The notes beneath the pieces are model-generated. The model made no database searches. It saw only the letters and a list, made by a program, of their open reading frames with translations, and was not told the origin of the DNA. The position numbers were made by a program, and so were the translations under genes. Below, one piece after another: positions 1-6,262 of a DNA stretch of 8,347 nucleotides (its first letter is position 1; each line of letters opens with the position of its first letter). This DNA comes from Clostridium sp. (GTDB lineage Bacteria; Bacillota; Clostridia; Acetivibrionales; Acetivibrionaceae). Where the stretch lies: assembly GCA_012841175.1 (NCBI GenBank), contig DUVG01000177.1:1-8347 (forward strand), in the 5' to 3' direction.

Positions 1-53
1 AATATAGACATGCCATTTAAATTAATAGTTAATAATAAATAGCTTTAAGTATA

Positions 54-88
54 TCAGCCGATAGTTTGTCGGCTGAAGTTTTGTTTTT
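54..88 (+). terminator. Terminator-like hairpin just upstream of pyrG (upstream gene terminator or pyrG attenuator)
   Basis: An 8-bp perfect inverted repeat, TCAGCCGA (54-61) and TCGGCTGA (69-76), encloses a 7-nt loop and is followed by a T-rich run (79-88). This has the form of a Rho-independent terminator. It ends only 3 nt before the pyrG Shine-Dalgarno at 92-96. It could end the gene lying off the left edge, or act as a leader attenuator for pyrG. In Bacillus subtilis, pyrG is controlled by a terminator in its leader that responds to CTP through repeated G addition at a GGG transcript start. No GGG run is present in positions 1-53, so that exact mechanism is not seen here. Confidence 0.7.
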
Positions 89-91
89 ATT

Positions 92-96
92 GGAGG
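92..96 (+). promoter_or_regulatory. Ribosome-binding site that fixes the pyrG start
   Basis: GGAGG at 92-96 lies 8 nt before the ATG at 105. The frame also stays open back to a TTG at 66, but that codon sits inside the loop of the hairpin and has no ribosome-binding site, so the start at 105 is preferred. Confidence 0.85.
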
Positions 97-104
97 ATAA
101 AATA

Positions 105-1700
105 ATGTCAGTTAAGTATATTTTTGTTACTGGTGGAGTGGTGTCGGGTCTTGGCAAAGGCATAACTGCTGCATCACTAGGAAGGCTTTTAAAAGCCAGA
201 GGTCTTAAAGTTACTATTCAAAAATTTGACCCATATATTAATGTTGACCCTGGAACTATGAGTCCTTATCAGCATGGAGAGGTTTTTGTAACAGATGATG
301 GTGCAGAAACTGATTTAGATGTAGGGCATTATGAGAGATTTATTGATGAAAATCTTGGTAAAAACAGCAATATTGCTACTGGAAAAATATATTGGTCTGT
401 TATAAGTAAAGAAAGAAAAGGGGATTATTTAGGTGGAACTGTACAGGTAATTCCTCATATAACAAATGAAATAAAAGACAGAATGTACCGTGTGGGAAAA
501 ACTAATAAGACAGATGTAGTTATAACTGAAATAGGTGGTACAGTGGGAGATATTGAAAGTCTACCTTTTCTTGAAGCTATAAGACAAGTGGAAACAGAGG
601 TTGGAAGAGAAAATGCTATGTACATACATGTTACCCTTGTACCATACTTAAGAAAACCAGGAGAATTAAAAACAAAGCCCACACAGCATAGTGTTAAAGA
701 ACTTCGAAGTATAGGCATTCAGCCTGATGTAATTGTTTGTAGAACAGAAAAAGAGCTGACTCAGGACATGAAAGACAAAATTAGTCTTTTCTGTAATATA
801 CCCAGTAAAGGAGTAATACAAAATTTAGATGCAGAAACACTTTATGAAGTTCCTCTAATGCTTGAAGAAGAAGGTTTGGCATCAATTGTTTGTAAGAGAC
901 TAAATTTAACATGTTCAGAGCCTGATTTGGATGAATGGCGTCAAATGGTACTTAGACAAAGGAATTTAAGTAAGAGTGTAACTGTTGCACTGGTAGGGAA
1001 ATATGTAGAACTATCTGATGCATACCTTAGTGTTGTTGAGGCATTGAAACATGGAGGAATTGCAAATGATACAGATGTTAATGTAAAGTGGGTTGACTCT
1101 GAACAGGTTAAAGAAAATAATGTGGAAGAGGTTTTAAAAGAAGTAGATGCAGTATTAGTACCAGGAGGATTTGGTGATAGGGGTATAGAAGGCAAAATGT
1201 TTGCTGCAAAATATGCCCGAGAAAACCACAAGCCTTTTTTAGGGATATGTCTTGGGATGCAAATGGCTGTCATTGAATTTGCTAGAAATGTAGTGGGCTT
1301 AAAAGATGCAAATAGTTTTGAGTTTGATCCCCAAACTGCTAATCCAGTTATTGACCTTATGCCAGAACAAAAGGATATAGATGAAAAGGGTGGAACAATG
1401 CGACTAGGTTTATATCCTTGTAAACTAGCAAAAGATTCAAAAGTTTATGATATATATAAAGAAGAACTTATTTATGAAAGACACAGACATAGATATGAAT
1501 TAAACAATGAGTATAGAGAGGCATTAGTATCTAATGGAATGATGCTTGCTGGATTGTCTCCAAGTGAAAAGTTAGTTGAAATTATTGAAATAAAAGATCA
1601 CCCTTGGTTTATAGGTGTTCAGTTTCATCCAGAGTTTAAGTCAAGGCCTAATAGGCCACATCCTCTTTTTAAAGATTTTATTAGAGCGGCACTAGGATGA
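105..1700 (+). CDS. pyrG: CTP synthase (glutamine hydrolysing)
   Basis: CTP synthase makes CTP from UTP, ATP and glutamine in the cytoplasm, the last step of pyrimidine nucleotide synthesis. The 531-residue product has the usual two-domain layout and length. The N-terminal synthase domain (about 1-270) opens with YIFVTGGVVSGLGKGIT, whose P-loop lysine is K18. It also contains DPYINVDPGTMSP, the conserved GAETDLDVGHYERF with D72, and TEIGGTVGDIES with E142, the likely Mg/ATP ligands by comparison with the E. coli enzyme. The C-terminal class I glutamine amidotransferase domain (about 292-531) has the nucleophile C382 in GICLGMQ and the H508/E510 pair in VQFHPEF. All key residues are present. 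The ATG at 105 gives the standard N-terminus and has a good ribosome-binding site. The gene stands alone between two terminator-like hairpins. Confidence 0.98.
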   Translation: MSVKYIFVTGGVVSGLGKGITAASLGRLLKARGLKVTIQKFDPYINVDPGTMSPYQHGEVFVTDDGAETDLDVGHYERFIDENLGKNSNIATGKIYWSVISKERKGDYLGGTVQVIPHITNEIKDRMYRVGKTNKTDVVITEIGGTVGDIESLPFLEAIRQVETEVGRENAMYIHVTLVPYLRKPGELKTKPTQHSVKELRSIGIQPDVIVCRTEKELTQDMKDKISLFCNIPSKGVIQNLDAETLYEVPLMLEEEGLASIVCKRLNLTCSEPDLDEWRQMVLRQRNLSKSVTVALVGKYVELSDAYLSVVEALKHGGIANDTDVNVKWVDSEQVKENNVEEVLKEVDAVLVPGGFGDRGIEGKMFAAKYARENHKPFLGICLGMQMAVIEFARNVVGLKDANSFEFDPQTANPVIDLMPEQKDIDEKGGTMRLGLYPCKLAKDSKVYDIYKEELIYERHRHRYELNNEYREALVSNGMMLAGLSPSEKLVEIIEIKDHPWFIGVQFHPEFKSRPNRPHPLFKDFIRAALG

Positions 1701-1739
1701 TTTTATAAAAAAACTTACATTATATATTTAAAAAATTAG

Positions 1740-1771
1740 AACTTTGCCTTGTTTGAGGTGAAGTTTTTTTT
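1740..1771 (+). terminator. Rho-independent terminator of pyrG
   Basis: AACTTTGCCTT (1740-1750) pairs with GAGGTGAAGTT (1755-1765) along 11 bp, including G-U pairs, around a GTTT loop. A run of eight T (1764-1771) follows. It begins 40 bp after the pyrG stop. Confidence 0.8.
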
Positions 1772-1833
1772 ATGTCAAAAAAAATTGATAAAGGCCCTAA
1801 ATATAGATTCTTATGAAAAAAATCTTATGTATA

Positions 1834-1863
1834 GTATAAATTCTTTTAAATTTGTGAACAATT
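1834..1863 (+). promoter_or_regulatory. Possible sigma-F-type promoter for spoIIR
   Basis: GTATA at 1834-1838 is followed after 15 nt by GTGAACAATT at 1854-1863. From memory, the Bacillus sigma-F consensus is GYATA, about 15-16 nt, then GGNNANANT. The match is complete in the -35 part and has one mismatch (T for the second G) in the -10 part. spoIIR is a known forespore sigma-F target, so the position fits. The leader would be about 85 nt. The region is AT-rich and a chance match is possible. Confidence 0.5.
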
Positions 1864-1955
1864 ATACTAAGTAATTAAAGTTTGTACTGTAAATAAATTA
1901 GGTGCATGGAATGATATGAAAACAAATTTTAAGGAAAAATTAAGGGGGAATTATT

Positions 1956-2642
1956 ATGATTAAAAAGATTAAAATACTATCTATAATTTTATTGTTAGGA
2001 TTTATAACAGCTGGAATAGTTTTGGCATCTGATTCTGAAAGTGCAAAAAGTGAATTAGCAGACAATTTAATTAGGCTTCATGTTGTTGCAAATAGTGATT
2101 CACCAGAAGATCAAGAACTTAAAAATCATGTAAAAGATGAAATAATAAAATACATGAAGGATGAATTAAAAGGTGTTAGAGATGTAGATAAATCAAGAGA
2201 AATAATTAATGGCAATTTAAAATATATAAAAAACATTGCGGAAGATGAAATTAAAAGGCAAGGGAAAAGTTATCCTGTAAATGTAACGTTAGGGGACTAT
2301 CCTTTCCCAACTAAGGTATATAGTGATATTAGTCTTCCAGCTGGAGTTTATCAAGCACTTAGAGTTTCTATTGGAGAGGGTGTTGGAGAAAATTGGTGGT
2401 GTGTATTGTTTCCTCCATTATGCTTTGTAGATGCAACCCATGGTACTGTGTCAGAGGACTTTAAGGAAGATTTAGAAGAAATTGTAGAAGGTGACAAAGA
2501 TAAATATTATATTTTTGCTTCAGAAAAATCAGATGTAAAAGAAATATCTATTGAATTTAAATTTAAATTGGTGGAAGTATTAAGAGATTCAAAAGAAAAA
2601 GTTGGTGGAATGGTTAATAAAATTTTAAGGGCGAGTAATTAA
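1956..2642 (+). CDS. spoIIR: Stage II sporulation protein R (SpoIIR)
   Basis: SpoIIR is made in the forespore, crosses the forespore membrane, and triggers the mother-cell protease SpoIIGA to process pro-sigma-E, linking gene expression in the two compartments. The 228-residue product fits the family length. Residues 1-25 form a basic start plus a hydrophobic segment (KILSIILLLGFITAGIVLA), a signal peptide or membrane anchor. The rest is the secreted domain. Family hallmarks are LIRLHVVANSDSPEDQ (about 38-53), YPFPTKVY (115-122), and the conserved core PAGVYQALRVSIGEGVG followed by ENWWCVLFPPLC (128-156), which contains two cysteines (C149, C156). AGGGGG at 1943-1948 lies 7 nt before the ATG. 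The gene is monocistronic: the pyrG terminator lies before it and a hairpin after it. A sigma-F-like promoter precedes it. Confidence 0.95.
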   Translation: MIKKIKILSIILLLGFITAGIVLASDSESAKSELADNLIRLHVVANSDSPEDQELKNHVKDEIIKYMKDELKGVRDVDKSREIINGNLKYIKNIAEDEIKRQGKSYPVNVTLGDYPFPTKVYSDISLPAGVYQALRVSIGEGVGENWWCVLFPPLCFVDATHGTVSEDFKEDLEEIVEGDKDKYYIFASEKSDVKEISIEFKFKLVEVLRDSKEKVGGMVNKILRASN

Positions 2643-2681
2643 AAAAGATTGCATATATCTTCCTCCTGAACATTATGTTAT

Positions 2682-2717
2682 AAGGACGGATATCTTTAAA
2701 AAAGAATCCGTCCTTTT
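2682..2717 (+). terminator. Terminator-like hairpin after spoIIR
   Basis: AAGGACGGAT (2682-2691) pairs perfectly with ATCCGTCCTT (2706-2715). The stem continues inside with TCTTT (2693-2697) against AAAGA (2701-2705), leaving a 3-nt loop and one bulged A, about 15 bp in all. The following T run is short (2714-2717), so termination may be less efficient than at the pyrG or hcp terminators. Confidence 0.7.
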
Positions 2718-2739
2718 GTATATGATTTTTGAAAGTATA

Positions 2740-2748
2740 TGCTATAAT
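2740..2748 (+). promoter_or_regulatory. Extended -10 promoter for the MgtC/SapB gene
   Basis: TGCTATAAT is a perfect extended -10 element (TGN plus TATAAT at 2743-2748). No good -35 hexamer is found 16-18 nt upstream, which is usual for extended -10 promoters. The expected start of transcription is near 2755, leaving a leader of only about 20 nt that begins at or next to the ribosome-binding site. Confidence 0.6.
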
Positions 2749-2754
2749 TATAGC

Positions 2755-2761
2755 AAGGAGG
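2755..2761 (+). promoter_or_regulatory. Shine-Dalgarno with long spacing before the mgtC-like gene
   Basis: AAGGAGG is a full-strength site but lies 13 nt before the ATG at 2775, longer than the usual 5-9 nt. An in-frame ATT at 2769 would have the optimal 7-nt spacing. No ATG, GTG or TTG lies between, so the ATG at 2775 is kept. Confidence 0.65.
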
Positions 2762-2774
2762 CGAGTTAATTAAG

Positions 2775-3467
2775 ATGAACGAAATATTTTTTACAGTATT
2801 CAATAGTTTTTCCCTTACAGTATTAATAAGGGTATTTTTAGCAGGCTTTTTAGGAGGAATTATAGGTTACGAGAGAGAAAGCATGAACCGTCCTGCAGGC
2901 TTTAGAACACATATTTTAGTGTGTGTAGGCTCGGCTCTTGTAATGTGCACATCCCAATTTATATTTGAAAAGTACAATGCTTTTGTTAATGTTGATCCAG
3001 CCCGTCTAGGTGCCCAAGTTATAAGTGGGATAGGTTTTTTAGGTGCAGGAACAATAATTCGTGATGGTATAAGTGTAAGAGGGCTTACCACTGCAGCAAG
3101 TTTATGGGCAGTTTCATGTGTTGGAATTGCTGCAGGAATTGGCTTTTACCAAGGAGCAATAGTCACTACAGTGGTTATTTACATTACATTAATTGTACTA
3201 AAGAGAATGGAATCTTTTTTTACAAAGAAAAAACGCTTAAGCATTTTACACATAACAACTAAAAACACGCCAGGGCAAATTGGAACTATAGGACTTGTTT
3301 TTGGGAAGCATAATGTGGGAATAAAAAATATTGAATTTATAAATAATGACCATGACGAACAGGTTGTAGTTAAGTTTTTAATTAAAATACCTAGCGATGT
3401 AAAAAAGGAAAATATAATAGGCGACCTTCAAGAAATAAAAGGAGTTAAAGAAGTACACGAGGAGTAA
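2775..3467 (+). CDS. MgtC/SapB family membrane protein
   Basis: This is an inner-membrane protein of the MgtC/SapB family. Members were linked to growth in low magnesium and, in pathogens, to survival in macrophages. They are not proven magnesium transporters, and the role of clostridial members is not settled. The 230-residue product has about four hydrophobic segments in residues 12-145. The family signatures are IGYERE (30-35), RPAGFRTHILVCVGSAL (39-55), and DPARLGAQVISGIGFLGAG (74-92) followed by RGLTTAASLWAVSCVGIAAG (102-121). After a basic linker (KKKRLS) comes a soluble C-terminal region (about 155-230) with an ACT-like alternation of strands and helices, as in longer MgtC relatives. 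The gene is probably transcribed alone from the extended -10 promoter. No magnesium riboswitch can fit in the very short leader. Confidence 0.92.
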   Translation: MNEIFFTVFNSFSLTVLIRVFLAGFLGGIIGYERESMNRPAGFRTHILVCVGSALVMCTSQFIFEKYNAFVNVDPARLGAQVISGIGFLGAGTIIRDGISVRGLTTAASLWAVSCVGIAAGIGFYQGAIVTTVVIYITLIVLKRMESFFTKKKRLSILHITTKNTPGQIGTIGLVFGKHNVGIKNIEFINNDHDEQVVVKFLIKIPSDVKKENIIGDLQEIKGVKEVHEE

Positions 3468-3502
3468 AATAGGTATTGTTTTTAATGATTTTTAAGTTAT
3501 GT

Positions 3503-3529
3503 TAGATATGGGACATATTTATTATTTTT
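3503..3529 (+). terminator. Weak terminator-like hairpin after the mgtC-like gene
   Basis: TAGATATG (3503-3510) can pair with CATATTTA (3514-3521) around a GGA loop, including one G-U pair, followed by a T-rich stretch to 3529. The stem is almost all A-T, so this is a weak candidate, but no better terminator is visible between this gene and the next promoter. Confidence 0.3.
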
Positions 3530-3588
3530 CATAAATTCCTCTTTCTTTTCTGTTGATATTTACAGATAAAAATTATAGCAGATTTTAG

Positions 3589-3617
3589 TTGACTTTTGAT
3601 TTTTAATAATCTATAAT
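3589..3617 (+). promoter_or_regulatory. Strong sigma-A promoter for the PLP decarboxylase
   Basis: TTGACT (3589-3594), a 17-nt spacer, and TATAAT (3612-3617) form a near-consensus housekeeping promoter, the best in the window. The expected start is near 3624, giving a leader of about 98 nt before the GTG start at 3722. I found no clear terminator, upstream ORF or known riboswitch in that leader. Confidence 0.85.
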
Positions 3618-3721
3618 TCTTATATTGTTTTAGGGGAGATTTATCTACTTTAAAAAATTTACTGTATAAGAAGAGGCTTTGATATTGACTACAAATATAT
3701 TGTAAGAGAGAGGAAGAAAAA

Positions 3722-5179
3722 GTGAAAAGATTGACTCAATCTAGAACACCGCTTTTTGATGCGGTTAAAAAGTATGTTGAAAGCGATATAATTCCCTTTC
3801 ATGTTCCAGCACATAAAAAAGGTGCTGGTCTTAAAGAATTTAGAGAATACATAGGAGAATATGCCCTTAAAATGGACGCAAATGGTATGGAGGGACTTGA
3901 TTTTGCAAATAACCCAACTGGCGTTATCTGTGAAGCAGAAAAGCTTTTAGCACAGGCATTTGGGGCTCAAAACGCATATTTTTTGGTTAATGGAACAACT
4001 GCTGGAGTTCAGGCAATGATTATGAGTGCATGTGAACCAGGGGACAAAATTATAATTCCAAGAAATGCTCATAAGTCCACTATAGGTGGAATAATACTAA
4101 GTGGAGTAGTTCCAGTTTATTTACAGCCTGAGATTAATGAAAGCTTAGGAATTGCTATGGGAATAGACGAGAACAGTCTTAAAAACGCAATAAAAGAAAA
4201 TCCTCATGCTAAAGCGGTATTTTTAATTAACCCTACATATTATGGGGTGGTTTCAGATTTAAAATCTTTGGTGAGAATAGCTCATAGGCATGAAATGGCA
4301 GTTCTGGTGGATGAAGCTCACGGTGCCCATATGTGTTTTCATGATGACTTTCCTCTTACAGCTATGGAAGTGGGGGCAGATATGAGTGCTGCCAGCCTTC
4401 ATAAAACAGCTGGTTCAATGACCCAGAGTTCGGCACTGTTTTTAAGGGGAAGTATGATTTCACCTGAAAAAACAAAAGAAGTGCTAAACTTGACATATAC
4501 TACAAGTGCATCTTATCTTTTGATGAGTTCATTAGATGTGGCAAGAAAGCAATTGGCTACAGAAGGAAGTGAACTTTTAGAAAATGCATTGAATCTTGCA
4601 AGAATGGCAAGGGAAGAAATAAATAAAATCGAAGGTCTATATGCATTTGGGAAAGAGTTGATTGGTACTCCTGGTGTTTATGATTTTGACGAGACCAAGC
4701 TTGGAATAAATGTTTCAAGATTAGGCTATACAGGCTATGAGATGGAAGCCAAACTTAGAATAGAATACAACATACAAATAGAACTTTCAGATATGTGTAA
4801 CATTTTAGCTATAATAAGCATTGGAGACAGTGAGGAAAGTGTCACTTCGTTAATTAATGCTCTAAAAGATATAGCATCTAAATCTGAGATAAGGGAATAT
4901 AAAAACCCTGCGATTAATTTACAAAACCCAAAAATGATAGTATCTCCTAGAGATGCATTTTATAGTCCTAAGAAAAAGATGCCTTTAGAAAATTCTGTAG
5001 GGGAGATAGCAGGAGAAATGGTTATGGCATATCCTCCGGGCATACCTGTTATATGTATGGGCGAGAGGATTACACATGATATTATAGATTATATAAAGTT
5101 ATTAAAAGAACAAAAATGCCAGATGCAGGGAACTGCAGATCCTTTTATAAATTATATTATGGTTTTAGGTTCTGATTAA
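3722..5179 (+). CDS. Orn/Lys/Arg decarboxylase family protein (SpeA/YaaO type)
   Basis: This is a PLP-dependent basic amino acid decarboxylase with the aspartate aminotransferase fold, probably cytoplasmic and making a polyamine or its precursor. The closest known type is Bacillus SpeA (arginine to agmatine), but lysine or ornithine cannot be excluded from sequence. The 485 residues match the short Gram-positive class, which lacks the N-terminal wing domain of the large E. coli enzymes. Seen motifs are PFHVPAHKKG (25-34), the phosphate-binding NGTTAGVQA (90-98), NAHKS with the likely ring-stacking H118, VDEAHGAH with D197, and SLHKTAGSMTQSS with the PLP lysine K228. The C-terminal domain (about 390-485) contains AYPPGIPVICMGE (436-448). 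The GTG start follows AGGA (3711-3714) by 7 nt and gives a normal N-terminus. It is probably a single-gene unit, and its stop lies 8 bp from the stop of the convergent ytaF-like gene. Confidence 0.93.
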   Translation: MKRLTQSRTPLFDAVKKYVESDIIPFHVPAHKKGAGLKEFREYIGEYALKMDANGMEGLDFANNPTGVICEAEKLLAQAFGAQNAYFLVNGTTAGVQAMIMSACEPGDKIIIPRNAHKSTIGGIILSGVVPVYLQPEINESLGIAMGIDENSLKNAIKENPHAKAVFLINPTYYGVVSDLKSLVRIAHRHEMAVLVDEAHGAHMCFHDDFPLTAMEVGADMSAASLHKTAGSMTQSSALFLRGSMISPEKTKEVLNLTYTTSASYLLMSSLDVARKQLATEGSELLENALNLARMAREEINKIEGLYAFGKELIGTPGVYDFDETKLGINVSRLGYTGYEMEAKLRIEYNIQIELSDMCNILAIISIGDSEESVTSLINALKDIASKSEIREYKNPAINLQNPKMIVSPRDAFYSPKKKMPLENSVGEIAGEMVMAYPPGIPVICMGERITHDIIDYIKLLKEQKCQMQGTADPFINYIMVLGSD

Positions 5180-5187
5180 TAGAAAAA

Positions 5188-5844
5188 TCAATTAAAGCAA
5201 TTTATAAGAGCAAGGGCTAATAGCAGCAATCCTGGTAGAATAGCCATTGCTTTTTTATTTACTTTTTCAATTAAAGCAAACTTTTCACCTAAGTAAGTTC
5301 CTGCAAACAAAAAGGCAAATTGAAAAAGTCCTGCAGCAAAAGGTATAAAGATAGAATAAAATCCAGTCAAGGAAACCCCTAGAGTAACTCCTATAGCGTC
5401 AACGGATAAAGCAAGACCTAAAAGTATTGATTCTACAAATTCTATTTTTCCTGATTTATCAATATCGCCTTCTACAGGATTTTTAATTACTTTAACGGTT
5501 ATTCCAAGGGATTTAATTGCTATTTTTGCAAGGGTTTTTTCTTCATTTATATAGCTGTACGATGGATATTGTTGAGTATCTTTTTTTATTAGTGTCTGAA
5601 TAACAATTAAAGTACCCATTACAAATAAAATTGTTATTCCAACAATTTTTGATATATTTTGTGGTAAAAATGATGCTAAATATTTACCACCTATTAATGC
5701 AATACCGGCATAAAATATAGAAAAAAAGCATATAATTATTTTAGAAAACATGGGAATTTTAATTTTTCTAACGCCGTAAGAAAGTCCTACACCAAAGGCA
5801 TCTAAGCTTAATGAGAATGCCAGAAGAATAACAGAAAAAACCAT
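5188..5844 (-). CDS. ytaF: YtaF-type sporulation membrane protein (MntP-like family)
   Basis: This is an integral membrane protein of the DUF204/MntP-like group, best matching the YtaF branch found in endospore formers. Its exact function is unknown. MntP itself exports manganese, so cation transport is a reasonable but unproved guess. The 218 residues contain two copies of the family repeat: SLSLDAFGVGLSYG (11-24) and ALSVDAIGVTLGVS (145-158), each with the key aspartate. About six hydrophobic segments are visible, split by a polar loop (about 86-136). That loop ends in GDIDKSGKIEFVE, which reads as an EF-hand loop at 127-138. YtaF relatives carry a similar motif, which separates them from plain MntP. 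On the minus strand GAGGTG precedes the ATG by 5 nt. A candidate -10 and an 18-bp dyad lie in its leader. It converges on the decarboxylase and diverges from hcp. Confidence 0.88.
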   Translation of the reverse strand: MVFSVILLAFSLSLDAFGVGLSYGVRKIKIPMFSKIIICFFSIFYAGIALIGGKYLASFLPQNISKIVGITILFVMGTLIVIQTLIKKDTQQYPSYSYINEEKTLAKIAIKSLGITVKVIKNPVEGDIDKSGKIEFVESILLGLALSVDAIGVTLGVSLTGFYSIFIPFAAGLFQFAFLFAGTYLGEKFALIEKVNKKAMAILPGLLLLALALINCFN

Positions 5845-5872
5845 ACAACCACCTCAGCTCAAACAAAGCATT

Positions 5873-5890
5873 TAATATCCTTTGATATTA
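5873..5890. repeat. Perfect 7-4-7 inverted repeat in the ytaF leader
   Basis: TAATATC (5873-5879) and GATATTA (5884-5890) form a perfect 18-bp dyad with a CTTT spacer. It starts 28 bp before the ytaF start and overlaps the candidate -10 of that gene. It could be an operator, a small mRNA hairpin, or chance in AT-rich DNA. Confidence 0.45.
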
Positions 5891-5892
5891 TA
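5887..5892 (-). promoter_or_regulatory. Candidate -10 element for ytaF
   Basis: On the minus strand the sequence reads CATATAAT, containing a perfect TATAAT and also resembling the CATA-type -10 of mother-cell sigma-E promoters. No convincing -35 of either class is found at the right distance, so this is only a candidate. Confidence 0.3.
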
Positions 5893-5912
5893 TGAATTTG
5901 GATTTGAAAAGG

Positions 5913-6053
5913 TTATATGTTTCTATACATAAAAACTATATACTTTATAACAGTAAAATCCTCCTTATCTTTAATTAAAATTTTTTCTTTAGGTACACTC
6001 TTTTTAATAAGCCAAATTTTCATTTCAGATGCTATAGGAATATTTTCTTCTTT
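5913..6053 (-). pseudogene. Possible gene remnant or small ORF of unknown function
   Basis: On the minus strand the frame is open from just after tandem TAA stops (nearest at 6054-6056) to a TAA at 5913-5915, 46 codons. The translation starts KEENIPIASEMKIWLIKKSV and continues with a balanced charged and hydrophobic mix that looks protein-like. The only ATG (6021-6023) would give 36 residues and has no ribosome-binding site. An AAGGAGG (plus-strand 5960-5966) falls inside the frame and has no start codon at usable distance. I do not recognise the family. It may be the decayed tail of a lost gene or chance. Confidence 0.25.
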
Positions 6054-6234
6054 TTATTAATTAATGTTTATAATATGTCGATAATGGGAAAAAGACCTTT
6101 ATCAATGTCTTTAGTTAATTTTATAGTTTCTATTTATAAATTTTTATTTTTCGTTGCAATTGCAATGGACTATAAAGATGATAGTAGGGTAAAATGAGTT
6201 TATAAAAAGGATTTAAATAAAGTGCACAATTCAA

Positions 6235-6252
6235 CAGTGATTTATATCATTG
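6235..6252. promoter_or_regulatory. CRP/FNR-like dyad overlapping the hcp -35 region
   Basis: CAGTGAT (6235-6241) and ATCATTG (6246-6252) form a 7-4-7 inverted repeat with one mismatch. The core TGAT-N4-ATCA is that of the FNR-type site TTGAT-N4-ATCAA. Its centre (6243.5) lies about 32 bp before the predicted transcript start near 6275, on top of the place where a -35 would sit. That position suits repression better than standard class II activation near -41.5. hcp genes are often controlled by CRP/FNR-family regulators such as HcpR. Confidence 0.45.
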
Positions 6253-6262
6253 AAGGAATAAC

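Noticed and set aside
66..104. 13-codon N-terminal extension of pyrG from TTG at 66
   Set aside because: The TTG lies in the hairpin loop, has no ribosome-binding site, and the ATG at 105 has a good one and gives the standard N-terminus.
455..1273. Minus-strand open frames inside pyrG (455-718 and 941-1273)
   Set aside because: They lie antisense to a complete conserved gene, have no recognisable domains, and are explained by codon bias of pyrG.
1916..1963. 15-codon ORF overlapping the spoIIR start by 8 nt
   Set aside because: It could hint at coupled translation, but its ribosome-binding site is poor, and spoIIR has its own strong AGGGGG site.
2867..3091. Minus-strand open frame inside the MgtC-like gene
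   Set aside because: It is antisense to the conserved membrane region and has no start signal or domain of its own.
6075..6197. 40-codon plus-strand ORF with one hydrophobic segment in the ytaF-hcp spacer
   Set aside because: It has no ribosome-binding site or promoter, and hydrophobic stretches are common in translations of AT-rich DNA. Worth only a conservation check.
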